Source: Sphingomonas gei (GTDB lineage Bacteria; Pseudomonadota; Alphaproteobacteria; Sphingomonadales; Sphingomonadaceae). Taken from it: a stretch of DNA of 64,000 nt. Positions 7,404-15,309 of this stretch are shown piece by piece (position 1 is the first letter of the stretch; every line of letters begins with the position of its first letter). The position numbers were made by a program, and so were the translations under genes. The DNA lies in contig NZ_SRXT01000006.1 of NCBI RefSeq assembly GCF_004792685.1, positions 1 to 64,000 of the forward strand, given 5' to 3'. The notes beneath the pieces are model-generated. The model was given only the letters and a program-made list of their open reading frames with translations, searched no databases and was not told where the DNA came from.

Positions 7404-7727
7404 ATGACGATTACGACTGCAAGCGCATCGGCGCTGGTGCCCACGGCGAGCGCGAGCAAGTATCTCCAGCAATTGTGCAAGCATTGGGAGCACAATCTGC
7501 AAGTGGAATACACGCCGGAGAACGGCACCGTGATTTTCCCGAAGGACGCGCGCGGCGCCGACCATCCGGGCGACGCGGTGGTGACGTTCAACGTCGCCGA
7601 GACCGGGCTCGACGTCCGGATAGACGCGTCAAGCGACGAGCAGCTCGAGGGGCTGAAGGGTGCGGTGGCGCGGCACCTCGACCGGTTTGCGTTTCGCGAG
7701 GCGCCGTTGCGGTTCGATTGGGAATAA
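7404..7727 (+). CDS. DUF2218 domain-containing protein
   Basis: The 107-residue product carries the DUF2218 pattern: SASKYLQQLCKHWEHNLQVEY, then a basic/acidic strand VIFPKDARG, ending in AVARHLDRFAFRE and a final RFDW. DUF2218 proteins are small cytoplasmic proteins of unknown function, often linked to iron-uptake or regulator genes. I chose the ATG at 7404 because a good AAGGA precedes it by seven bases; a GTG at 7341 in the same frame would add 21 residues that do not resemble the family. It follows padR by 65 bases on the same strand and is probably in its operon. Confidence 0.82.
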   Translation: MTITTASASALVPTASASKYLQQLCKHWEHNLQVEYTPENGTVIFPKDARGADHPGDAVVTFNVAETGLDVRIDASSDEQLEGLKGAVARHLDRFAFREAPLRFDWE

Positions 7728-7737
7728 GCGGCGTGGC

Positions 7738-7899
7738 CTAGAGTCCGGTCCAGCTGGGTTGAACCACCATGTTCTCCGGCGAAGGCCGGGGCCCAGTCGC
7801 AAGCGCTCTAAAGGACAGGACTATACCGGCAACTTCGTCGAACCTGGGCCCCGGCCTTCGCCGGAGAACAGATTCAAGGAGGCTGGATCAGACTCCAGG
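7738..7899. repeat. Nested palindromic element with CTAG-type left end
   Basis: The inner arms (GTTCTCCGGCGAAGGCCGGG from 7771; CCCCGGCCTTCGCCGGAGAA+C ending at 7869) are complementary. Outside them the left flank CTAGAGTCCGGTCCAGC..TTGAA and the right flank TTCAA..GCTGGATCAGACTCCAGG are also inverted copies of each other, so the whole unit spans about 160 bases. It occupies the first half of the 374-base gap between DUF2218 and the gene at 8102. Confidence 0.7.
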
Positions 7900-7948
7900 C
7901 GCCATTCAGTCTAAAGTTTGCGAGGTAGTGCGGAGCGTGTTGGACCGA

Positions 7949-8105
7949 CTAGTCCGATTCAGTTAGATTGAACCACCCGAGCCGTTCGCCCTGAGCTTGT
8001 CGAAGGGCGATGCCGCCAGCGGGCCACGCGTGGATAGCCGCCCTTCGACAGGGCTCAGGGCGAACGGGAAAAGCGCCGCTTCAGTCAATGTGAAATCGAC
8101 TCTAG
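7949..8105. repeat. 157-bp CTAG-bounded palindromic element, copy 1
   Basis: The core is CCGTTCGCCCTGAGCTTGTC (7982 on) against GACAGGGCTCAGGGCGAACG+G (ending 8067). Outer arms run from CTAG at 7949 (CTAGTCCGATTCAGTTAGAT) to CTAG at 8102 (read inward on the other strand: CTAGAGTCGATTTCACATTG). A near-identical unit of 158 bases lies at 36708-36865. The right CTAG supplies the stop codon of the gene at 8102-8509. The second half of the 7728-8101 gap contains nothing else. Confidence 0.82.
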
Positions 8106-8509
8106 TCCGCTTTCCGGTTGGCCGGGCAGTGCGTGAGGAAATATTGGCGTTTCAGGTCGAGCGCCTCCTGGCGCATCGTCTCGAGACGGCGCTGGTCGTC
8201 GAGTGCGCGCTGGCGATCGTCGAGCGACAGCTGGCGCAGCGAGAGTTCCTGATCCGAGCTGGCGGGTGTCGCGGTCGCCGGGCTCTCGCGGAGCACGCGG
8301 CGCTGGTTGGCGGTGGCGAGCCGCTCGGCGACGATCTGGGCCTGCTCCTGATAGAAGGCAGTCACCGCGGCGCTGCGCCGACGCGCCTCCGCTGCGAAGA
8401 CCGGGAGGACGGCCGACCGTTCGCAGCGCTCGATCGCGGCGTCGAGCGCGGGCAAGTCGACCGGCGCGACCGACTGGAAGGCGACGGCGAGAAGCAGGAT
8501 ATAGGACAT
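8102..8509 (-). CDS. Small exported protein of unknown function
   Basis: I do not recognise this 135-residue protein. It opens with a short hydrophobic signal-like segment (MSYILLLAVAFQSVA) and continues as charged, predicted helical sequence rich in Arg, Glu and Gln (DAAIERCERS, RQRALDDQRRLETMRQEALD), likely a coiled coil. Two cysteines, at about residues 28 and 128, could pair in the periplasm. I chose the ATG at 8509 because it places the hydrophobic segment at the N-terminus. It starts two bases after the stop of the glycosyltransferase, so the two are co-transcribed. Its stop codon lies inside the right end of a repeat element. Confidence 0.65.
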   Translation of the reverse strand: MSYILLLAVAFQSVAPVDLPALDAAIERCERSAVLPVFAAEARRRSAAVTAFYQEQAQIVAERLATANQRRVLRESPATATPASSDQELSLRQLSLDDRQRALDDQRRLETMRQEALDLKRQYFLTHCPANRKAD

Positions 8510-8511
8510 GC

Positions 8512-9672
8512 TTATCGGGCCGGCGCCGCGCGGCGCGCCATGACTTCGAGATAGGTGTCGATCACCTTCTGGTTGATCGCGTCCCACTCATAGGCCTGCG
8601 CCTTGGCGTGGCCCGCGGCGCCCTGGTCCCGGTGGAGCGCGGGATCGGCGACCAAGCGGGCGATCGCGTCGGCATAGGCTTCGCAGTCGCGCGGGGGGAC
8701 GAGATAGCCGGTGACGCCGTCCTCGATCAGATCGACCGCGCCGGTCGCGCGCGCGGCGACGACGGGGACGCCGCAGGCCATCGCCTCGAGCGTGACGTTG
8801 CCGAAGGTCTCGGTGACCGAGGGATTGAACAGCACGTCCATCGAGGCGACCGCGCGGCCGAGATCGTCGCCGCCCTGGAAACCGGCGAACGCCGCGTCGG
8901 GAACGCGCTCGGCGAACCAGTCGCGCGCCGGGCCGTCGCCGATGACGAGAACCCGGTGCGGCACCCCGCGCTGGCGCAGCGCCCCGCAGACGTCGGCGAA
9001 GATGTCGAGGCCCTTTTCGAGCACCAGTCGCCCTAGAAAGCCGACCGCGAACTGATCGTCGGCGATGCCGAGCGCGCGGCGCCATTCGAGATCGCGGCGG
9101 GCGGGGGTGAACCGGCTGTGGTCGACGCCGCGCGACCAGATGCGGATGGGAGTGGTGACTCCCCAGGAGCGGATCAGCTCCGCCATCGACTCGCCCGGAG
9201 TCACGACCTGGTCGACGCGGTTGTAGAAGCGCGTCATGCCCTTGATCATCAGCGGCGCGAGGAAGCCGATGCCGTAATATGCCGGATAGGTCTCGAAGCG
9301 GGTGTGGAGCGAGGCAATTGTCGCTATCCGGTTGTCGCGCGCCCAGGTCACCGCGCGGTGGCCGAGGAATTCGGGAGCCGAGACGTGGACGAGGTTGGGC
9401 TTGAACGCGGCGAGGTCCTCGCGCGTGGTGCGCGGCAGATGCCAGGCGAACTTATATTCGGAACGGCCGCCGGGTACGGGAAGCGCGGGCACGCTGACCA
9501 GGTCGCCGGTGGGAGGGAAGGCCGGGGTGTCGGTGGTCGGCGAATAGACCCGCAGCGTCACGCCCTGGCGGAGCAGATACCCGGCGAGCTTGTTGAGCGC
9601 CTGGTTCGCACCGTCGCGGACATAATTGTAATTGCCGCTGAAAAGCGCGACGCGAAGGTCGGATGCTTGCAT
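8512..9672 (-). CDS. Glycosyltransferase family 4, mannosyltransferase-like
   Basis: This 386-residue GT-B enzyme has an N-terminal RVALFSGNYNYVRDGANQ loop, an acceptor-domain HVSAPEFLGH, a GFLGRLVLEKGLDIF strand-loop that opens the nucleotide-sugar domain (about residue 205), and the retaining GT4 signature ETFGNVTLEAMACGVPVVA (E-x7-E). It resembles the SqdX/MgtA/PimB-like subgroup that transfers mannose or glucose to lipids or polysaccharides on the cytoplasmic face of the membrane. The exact donor and acceptor cannot be told from sequence. It is followed by a small exported protein in the same unit. Confidence 0.87.
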   Translation of the reverse strand: MQASDLRVALFSGNYNYVRDGANQALNKLAGYLLRQGVTLRVYSPTTDTPAFPPTGDLVSVPALPVPGGRSEYKFAWHLPRTTREDLAAFKPNLVHVSAPEFLGHRAVTWARDNRIATIASLHTRFETYPAYYGIGFLAPLMIKGMTRFYNRVDQVVTPGESMAELIRSWGVTTPIRIWSRGVDHSRFTPARRDLEWRRALGIADDQFAVGFLGRLVLEKGLDIFADVCGALRQRGVPHRVLVIGDGPARDWFAERVPDAAFAGFQGGDDLGRAVASMDVLFNPSVTETFGNVTLEAMACGVPVVAARATGAVDLIEDGVTGYLVPPRDCEAYADAIARLVADPALHRDQGAAGHAKAQAYEWDAINQKVIDTYLEVMARRAAPAR

Positions 9673-9709
9673 CGCGGCGCGATAGCCGGGGCGGGGGTGG
9701 GGAGCAAGC

Positions 9710-10999
9710 TTAGGCCCCGGGCCTCGCCGGAAGCAGTGCCTTGTCGATCCGCGCCGCCACCCCGACGCTGCGGCCGGCGAGGTTCGGAACGGTGAAGCGG
9801 ACCGCGCTGCCGATCACCTGCGCCGCTTCGGAGAGCGTCAGGCCATAATCCTGACGCAGCCACTGGATCAGCCCGGTGCTCGCCTGCTTGAGCGCCTCGT
9901 CGAGCGAGCCGGCCTGGCCGAGCACCATCAGCTCGGTCGGCGATTCCACGCGCGGCATCGCCAGCGATTTGCGCTTGACCAGCTCGACGCTGAACTCGAC
10001 TTGCATCGAGGCCTCGAGCGCATATTGCGAAGTCTCGCCATCGCCCTGCCGGGCATGCGCGTCGCCGAGATAGAGCAAGCCGCCGGGCTGGAGCACCGGC
10101 AGATAAACTTTGTTGCCTTCGATCACTTCGGGGAAATCCATGTTGCCGCCGGCGCGGCCGGTGTCGCCGGTCGAGAGCGGCGGCGCGCCGAAGCCGCTCG
10201 CCAGCGCCAGCCCGCCGAGCATCGGGCGGAGCGGCACGCGGAAGTCCTTGAGCGCGCCGCTGGCGCTTTCGGGTGTGGCGAAGCCCGCCGCGCGATCGAG
10301 CCGCCAGCGGACCGGCTTGCCCAGCCCCTTCGCATCGGGGACCAGCGACGCACCCAGTGCGCGGCCGACGATCGTGTCGAGGCTGTCGGCCCAGTCGCGG
10401 TCGAGCCGGAGCCGCTTGATGTGGACGATCACGGTGTCGCCCTGTCTTGCCCCGGCGATATAAAAGGGTCCCGTCTGCGGATTGCCGAACAGCGCGCGGG
10501 TGACGCCCTGCGCATCGATCCCTCCGGAATCGATCGTGGTGGTGCGCACCGTATCGCCAGGCCAAATCGTCAGCACGGGCGGGCGATCGGGGGAGAAGCT
10601 GTTGGCATAGTCGGTTGGGCGGAAATCATGGACGCGCGGGCCGCCCGGCGGTCGATCCGGGACACGTCGCGCGACGAACCTGTGCCGCACGCGTGCCGAG
10701 GGCTTGTTGCTGTCGGGGAAGTCGGCGGTGCCGCTGAGGCTGTCGCGGCCGATTTCGCCTTCGAACCCGTAGGTGGCGCCGCGCCCGTCTTTCACGGTGA
10801 ATTGAAAATGTGTGCCGCGGCGGGTGCCGATGAGCGAGTCGCCGTCCCAATTACCGGTGAGCGCCTTGCCGGCGGCAACGAGATCGAGCGTCGAATATTC
10901 GGTGTTGCCCCAGCGATCGGTGGCGACGACCCATTGGCCGGTCTGCGCGTGCGCCGCGACGGGGGCGGCAAGCAGCAAGAGGATGACGAGCCTGATCAC
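9710..10999 (-). CDS. Exported acetamidase/formamidase family protein
   Basis: This 429-residue protein has a signal peptide (MIRLVILLLLAAPVAAHAQ). An N-terminal region of about 110 residues (GQWVVATDRWGNTEYSTLDL, GTHFQFTVKDGRG) is followed by an FmdA_AmdA domain with TIWPGDTV, GPFYIAGARQGDTV, GGNMDFPEVIEGNKVYLPV and GDAHARQGDGE. Known FmdA/AmdA enzymes hydrolyse formamide or acetamide to ammonia in the cytoplasm; this one is secreted and carries an extra beta-rich domain, so the substrate may differ. It is monocistronic and its promoter must lie in the 107-base gap shared with radA. Confidence 0.83.
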   Translation of the reverse strand: MIRLVILLLLAAPVAAHAQTGQWVVATDRWGNTEYSTLDLVAAGKALTGNWDGDSLIGTRRGTHFQFTVKDGRGATYGFEGEIGRDSLSGTADFPDSNKPSARVRHRFVARRVPDRPPGGPRVHDFRPTDYANSFSPDRPPVLTIWPGDTVRTTTIDSGGIDAQGVTRALFGNPQTGPFYIAGARQGDTVIVHIKRLRLDRDWADSLDTIVGRALGASLVPDAKGLGKPVRWRLDRAAGFATPESASGALKDFRVPLRPMLGGLALASGFGAPPLSTGDTGRAGGNMDFPEVIEGNKVYLPVLQPGGLLYLGDAHARQGDGETSQYALEASMQVEFSVELVKRKSLAMPRVESPTELMVLGQAGSLDEALKQASTGLIQWLRQDYGLTLSEAAQVIGSAVRFTVPNLAGRSVGVAARIDKALLPARPGA

Positions 11000-11106
11000 T
11001 GGAAACTCCCGATATCGACTACAAGTGTAGTCGAGAGTGTAAGCGAGGCAAGGGTATTTGTGAATTTGCGGTTGTTCCCGACTTGTTCCTAGGTTAGCGT
11101 GGCGCC

Positions 11107-12474
11107 ATGGCGAAACCCAAGAAGCGTTATGTCTGTCAGGCGTGCGGGTCGGTGTCCTCGCAATGGGCGGGGCAGTGTGCCGATTGCGGCGACTGGAACA
11201 CGCTCGTCGAGGATGGCGGCGGGGTGGTGACGCCGTTCCAGGCGAAGCACAATCTCCAGTCGGGCGGCCGCGCGATCCAGTTGGTCGGGCTCGATACCGA
11301 GATCGCGTTGCCCGAGCGGATGGGGACGGGGATTGCCGAGCTCGACCGCGCGCTGGGCGGCGGCTTCGTCGAGGGCAGCGCGACCCTGATCGGCGGCGAT
11401 CCCGGGATCGGCAAATCGACTCTGCTGCTCCAGGCCGCCGCGCTGATCGCGCGGCGCGGGCTGCAGGTCGCCTATGTCTCGGGCGAGGAAGCGGCGGACC
11501 AGGTGCGGCTGCGCGCGCGGCGGCTGGGGCTGGGCGACGCGCCGGTGCAGCTCGCCGCGGCGACTTCGGTGCGCGATATCCTGACCACTTTGGGCCAGGG
11601 TCCGGTGCCGGCTTTGGTGGTGATCGATTCGATCCAGACGATGCATTCGGACCTGATCGAAGGCGCGCCGGGGACGGTGAGCCAGGTGCGGGCGAGCGCG
11701 CAGGAACTGATCCGCTTCGCCAAGGAACGGGGCACGGCGCTGGTGCTGGTCGGGCACGTCACCAAGGACGGCAGCATCGCCGGGCCGCGCGTGCTCGAGC
11801 ACATGGTCGATACCGTGCTGGCGTTCGAGGGCGAGCGCAGCCACCAATATCGCATCCTGCGCGCGGTGAAGAACCGCTTCGGCGGGACCGACGAGATCGG
11901 GGTGTTCGCGATGCAGGCCGAGGGACTGAGCGAAGTCGGCAATCCCTCGTCGCTGTTCCTCACGCATCGCGACGAGAATATGAGCGGGACGATCGTATTT
12001 CCGGCGCTGGAGGGGACGCGGCCGGTGCTCGTCGAGATCCAGGCGCTGACCGTGCGGCTGGCGAGCGGGGCGACGCCGCGGCGCGCGGTGGTGGGCTGGG
12101 ACAGCGGGCGGCTGGCGATGATCCTCGCGGTGCTCGAGGCGCGCTGCGGGCTGAGCTTCTCTTCGTGCGAAGTGTATCTCAACGTCTCGGGCGGGTACCG
12201 TGTGCAGGATCCGGCGGCGGATCTCGCGGTGGCGGCGGCGCTGGTTTCGGCGCTGGCCGAGCGGCCGATGCCGGCGGACGCGATCGCGTTCGGCGAGGTT
12301 GCGCTGTCGGGCGAAGTGCGGCCGGTGGCGCATGGCGCGCTGCGGTGCAAGGAGGCGGCCAAGCTTGGCTTCGGCCGGGCGCTGGCGCCGGCGGCGCAGG
12401 CGGATACCGGGGGGCTGACGCTGGCGGGGTTCAAGAACCTCGGGGCGTTCGTCGATCATTTGCTGGGGCGGTAG
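11107..12474 (+). CDS. radA: DNA repair protein RadA
   Basis: This 455-residue branch-migration ATPase has the family domains in order: a zinc finger with Cys at 10, 13, 24 and 27 (CQAC and CADC), a RecA-like ATPase with Walker A GGDPGIGKST (97-105) and Walker B PALVVIDSIQT, the RadA-specific KNRFGGTDEIGVF motif, and a C-terminal Lon-protease-like domain (from about residue 290, with SGEVRPVAHGALR). RadA extends heteroduplex during recombinational repair. It stands alone, with a palindromic repeat after its stop. Confidence 0.97.
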   Translation: MAKPKKRYVCQACGSVSSQWAGQCADCGDWNTLVEDGGGVVTPFQAKHNLQSGGRAIQLVGLDTEIALPERMGTGIAELDRALGGGFVEGSATLIGGDPGIGKSTLLLQAAALIARRGLQVAYVSGEEAADQVRLRARRLGLGDAPVQLAAATSVRDILTTLGQGPVPALVVIDSIQTMHSDLIEGAPGTVSQVRASAQELIRFAKERGTALVLVGHVTKDGSIAGPRVLEHMVDTVLAFEGERSHQYRILRAVKNRFGGTDEIGVFAMQAEGLSEVGNPSSLFLTHRDENMSGTIVFPALEGTRPVLVEIQALTVRLASGATPRRAVVGWDSGRLAMILAVLEARCGLSFSSCEVYLNVSGGYRVQDPAADLAVAAALVSALAERPMPADAIAFGEVALSGEVRPVAHGALRCKEAAKLGFGRALAPAAQADTGGLTLAGFKNLGAFVDHLLGR

Positions 12475-12500
12475 GTCGAGCCTCAGAGACCGCTCTATCC

Positions 12501-12605
12501 GTCATCCCCGCGAAAGCGGGAACCCATCTCCGCCGCGTGCCGCGAATATCGCAGTGGTAGAGTCGGCAAGCATGGGAGATGGGTCCCCGCTTTCGCGGGG
12601 ATGAC
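12501..12605. repeat. Intergenic palindrome, GTCATCCCCGC family
   Basis: Arms GTCATCCCCGCGAAAGCGGG (12501 on) and CCCCGCTTTCGCGGGGATGA+C (ending 12605) are inverted; further inside, CCCATCTCC and GGAGATGGG also pair. The spacer is about 45 bases. It separates radA from the next gene. Confidence 0.85.
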
Positions 12606-12709
12606 GGTTTTGAGAAACCGCTTGGATTTGCCGAGGGCGGGCGGGGTGATAGGGCCTTCCCGCAGGAAGCTGCGATGCATGCTGCAAATCTGACCTTCAA
12701 GGAGCGAGC

Positions 12710-13078
12710 GTGAAGATCTTCTTCGACGGGGGATGCCGACCCAATCCGGGGGCGATGGAGATTGCAATCGTTGTGGCGGGGCGGACCACGATCGTGCGCG
12801 AGCTCGGGCAGGGCACCAGCATGGATGCAGAGTGGCTGGCGCTGATCCACGCACTGACGGTCGCCCGGTCGCTGGACGTGGCCGATCCGGTGCTGATCGG
12901 CGATTCCGCCGACGTGATCGCCAAGGCCAACGGCAGGGTCAAATGTCGTGGTGCCGCGGTCGGGTATCACGAAAGGTTTCGCGCGCTGGCATCGGCGGGA
13001 GCGCCTCCGCGCATTCGCCACGTCAAGCGCTCGCACAATCTGGCGGGGATCGCGCTGGCCCGGCTGCATGCCCGATGA
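12710..13078 (+). CDS. RNase H-like domain protein
   Basis: This 122-residue protein has the RNase HI fold signature: FFDGGCRPNPG with Asp6, Glu41 in MDAEWLALIHAL, and Asp65 in LIGDSADVI. The C-terminal HNLAGIALARL corresponds to the region where active RNases H carry H..N..AD.LA, but the final aspartate position is Gly113/Ile114. Three of four metal ligands are present, so activity is uncertain. The GTG start at 12710 has AAGGAG upstream. Its last codon overlaps the ATG of the pseudouridine synthase, suggesting a shared role in RNA handling. Confidence 0.78.
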   Translation: MKIFFDGGCRPNPGAMEIAIVVAGRTTIVRELGQGTSMDAEWLALIHALTVARSLDVADPVLIGDSADVIAKANGRVKCRGAAVGYHERFRALASAGAPPRIRHVKRSHNLAGIALARLHAR

Positions 13079-13614
13079 CGTTGGTCCTGTTCAACAAGCC
13101 TTACGGCGTGCTTTGCCAATTCACCGAGGAGAGCACGGGCCCGAAGCGCGCGACGCTGGCGGATTTCGTCAAGGTTCCGGGAATCTATCCGGCGGGGCGG
13201 CTGGATCTGGACAGCGAGGGGCTGCTGCTGCTCACCGACGACGGCAGATTGCAGGCGCGGATCGCCGATCCGAAGTTCAAGCTGCCCAAATCCTATCTCG
13301 TCCAAGTCGAGGGTGAGGTGAGTGAGGCGGGGCTGGCAGCGCTGCGCCAGGGCGTTGCGCTGAAGGACGGAGTGACTCGTCCCGCCGAGGCCGAGCGCGT
13401 CGCCGCGCCGGACCTGTGGTCGCGCGACCCGCCGGTGCGGTTTCGCAAGACCGTGCCCGATTGCTGGATCCGCCTGACGATCCGCGAAGGGCGCAACCGG
13501 CAGGTGCGCCGGATGACCGCCGCGATCGGCCACCCGACCTTGCGGCTGGTGCGCTGGAGCATCGGCGACTGGTCGCTCGACGGCATCGCGCCGGGAGAAT
13601 GGCGGCGAGACTGA
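13075..13614 (+). CDS. 23S rRNA pseudouridine synthase, RluE-like
   Basis: This 179-residue RsuA/RluB/E/F-family pseudouridine synthase carries the catalytic-aspartate motif AGRLDLDSEGLLLLT (about residues 40-54), the KSYLVQVEGEV strand, and GRNRQVRRM near the C-terminus. It lacks the N-terminal S4 RNA-binding domain, as RluE does; E. coli RluE modifies U2457 of 23S rRNA. The start forms an ATGA junction with the RNase H-like gene. The family is certain; the exact target uridine is inferred from the domain plan. Confidence 0.88.
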   Translation: MTLVLFNKPYGVLCQFTEESTGPKRATLADFVKVPGIYPAGRLDLDSEGLLLLTDDGRLQARIADPKFKLPKSYLVQVEGEVSEAGLAALRQGVALKDGVTRPAEAERVAAPDLWSRDPPVRFRKTVPDCWIRLTIREGRNRQVRRMTAAIGHPTLRLVRWSIGDWSLDGIAPGEWRRD

Positions 13615-13666
13615 AGTTCGGGGGTGAGGGCTATCAATTCGGCGTGCCGCATCGCAAAGTGGTGGC

Positions 13667-14227
13667 ATGAAGCAATCGACAGCACTCACGATCGCCACCG
13701 GCGTCGCCGCGGCGGCGATTGGCGGCCTTTTCTTTTATGCGCGCGCTACGCGGCCGCCGGTGATCAACCCCGACGTACCCGAGCCGGCCAAGCCGGTCGA
13801 GCTGGCGCGCTATCTCGGCAAATGGTTCGAGCTCGCGCGGCACGAGAACCGCTTCGAGAAGGGCCTCGACGGCGTTACCGCGGAATATGCGTTGGAAGAT
13901 GAGCGGATTCGCATCACCAACAGCGGCTGCCAAAGCGGGCCGAAGGGCGAACGCAGCTCGGCCAGCGGGCGCGCGATCGTCGTCGACGAGGGTACCAACG
14001 CCAAGCTCAAAGTGTCGTTCTTCGGGCCCTTCTATGTCGGCGACTATTGGGTGCTCGATCATGGCGACGATTATGACTGGTCGATCGTCGGCGAGCCGAG
14101 CGGGCGCTATCTCTGGGTACTGAGCCGCGAGGCCAAGCCGGCGGCCGCGGCGGTGGAGGCGCTGCTGCAGCGCGTCGAGGCGCTGGGATACGATCGCTGG
14201 GCATTGCGGATCACCCGGCAGGGGTGA
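13667..14227 (+). CDS. Lipocalin family protein (Blc-like)
   Basis: This 186-residue protein has an N-terminal hydrophobic anchor (TALTIATGVAAAAIGGLFFY) and then the lipocalin signature YLGKWFELARHENRFEKGL, where GKW is the first structurally conserved region. Later segments VSFFGPFYVGDYWVLDHGDDYDW and SGRYLWVLSR match the bacterial Blc branch. Unlike E. coli Blc there is no lipobox cysteine; anchoring would be by the membrane helix. Bacterial lipocalins bind lysophospholipid or other lipids in the envelope and are often stress induced. It stands 52 bases after the pseudouridine synthase. Confidence 0.88.
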   Translation: MKQSTALTIATGVAAAAIGGLFFYARATRPPVINPDVPEPAKPVELARYLGKWFELARHENRFEKGLDGVTAEYALEDERIRITNSGCQSGPKGERSSASGRAIVVDEGTNAKLKVSFFGPFYVGDYWVLDHGDDYDWSIVGEPSGRYLWVLSREAKPAAAAVEALLQRVEALGYDRWALRITRQG

Positions 14228-14261
14228 AGGCGGCGCGCCCGCCATCACCCCGCACGCCCTG

Positions 14262-15047
14262 CTATCGGATGAAATATCCGGCCACTTTCCAGCCGGTGCT
14301 TTCATGGGCGAGTATCACGGTCTCGATCGCGCCGCGCTTTTGCGCAAAACTGGTCCGGAATTGAAGGATTTCATATTCGCCCGCAGGTGCGCCGGGAAGC
14401 GTGCCGGACTTGGTGGCGCTCTCCAGGGTGCGTGACGACACGGCGCCGAGGGGTTGCCGGACAGGCTGGATCGTCGAAGCCCATTGCGCCGCCGAAAGCT
14501 TCGACTTGAATATCCCCGCGGCCGATTGCCAGCTCTCGTTCCATTGCCGATTGTCGAGCAATGCCACCCACGCCTGGGCCGAGCTTGCTCCCGCGGCCTG
14601 GGACGGATCCAGGTACGTCGCCGCGACGGGCGCTGCGGGCGCTGGCGCAACGGTGGAGCCGTTTCCGTGAAACGCGAACGATAAAGCAATTGCGGTTACG
14701 ATCAGAGACATGACGAGCATTCCTCCACTGAGCCAGGCGACGGAATAGACCGCGCCTTGCCGACGATGCGGCTGCGCATCCATGCGCATGGGGATGGCAT
14801 CTTCCGCCACCCCAAATTCTTTGTCCCCGAGAGAATTGGGGATGGATTGCTCGGCTTCGCCGAGAATCCTGGCGGCTTCGCGGCTGCTTGAGACGTTCAG
14901 TTTCCGGCGCGATTCCCGCAGTCGCTCGTTCACGGTGTGAACGGACAGGCCAAGATGACGCGCGACGGATTTGGCATCATGGCCGTTCAGAAGAAGCCGC
15001 AAGGTCTCCTTCTCGCGTTCGCTCAGCCCCTGAAGATCCTTGTTCAT
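14262..15047 (-). CDS. Membrane-anchored LuxR-type HTH protein with DUF4019 domain
   Basis: This 261-residue protein has a LuxR/GerE helix-turn-helix at residues 7-63 (LSEREKETLRLLL, HLGLSVHTVNERLRESRRKL), a linker, one transmembrane helix at about 103-126, and a C-terminal DUF4019 domain (SAQAWVALLDNRQWNESWQ, RTSFAQKRGAIETVILAHE, WKVAGYFIR) that would lie in the periplasm. The order suggests a one-component sensor: periplasmic input and cytoplasmic DNA binding. Ligand and targets are unknown. The ATG at 15047 opens directly into the HTH; an upstream in-frame start would add a Cys/Arg-rich tail unlike the family. It stands divergent from cvpA with a 262-base gap in which I see no clear element. 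Confidence 0.82.
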   Translation of the reverse strand: MNKDLQGLSEREKETLRLLLNGHDAKSVARHLGLSVHTVNERLRESRRKLNVSSSREAARILGEAEQSIPNSLGDKEFGVAEDAIPMRMDAQPHRRQGAVYSVAWLSGGMLVMSLIVTAIALSFAFHGNGSTVAPAPAAPVAATYLDPSQAAGASSAQAWVALLDNRQWNESWQSAAGIFKSKLSAAQWASTIQPVRQPLGAVSSRTLESATKSGTLPGAPAGEYEILQFRTSFAQKRGAIETVILAHESTGWKVAGYFIR

Positions 15048-15309
15048 TCGAACCAGTGCGTCCAAGCCTTCGATGCCTGACCGTACGACAAGGAACCGGC
15101 GCTTTCCACACCGGCAGCGGTCGGAAGGCGCTCTCCCAGATATGCGCACCGCCGCTGCCCCACACCGCGGCGATGGAGAGGGTCACGCGCTTCAGCGAAC
15201 CCGAGGCTTCGAAAAAGCCCTGCCAGGGCCGCAACTTGCTCGACTGAGCTTTGTGGCTTTCGTCCCGCCCGGTGCCCGACTATCAGGGCTGCCGGGAGGG
15301 ACGGGTTTC

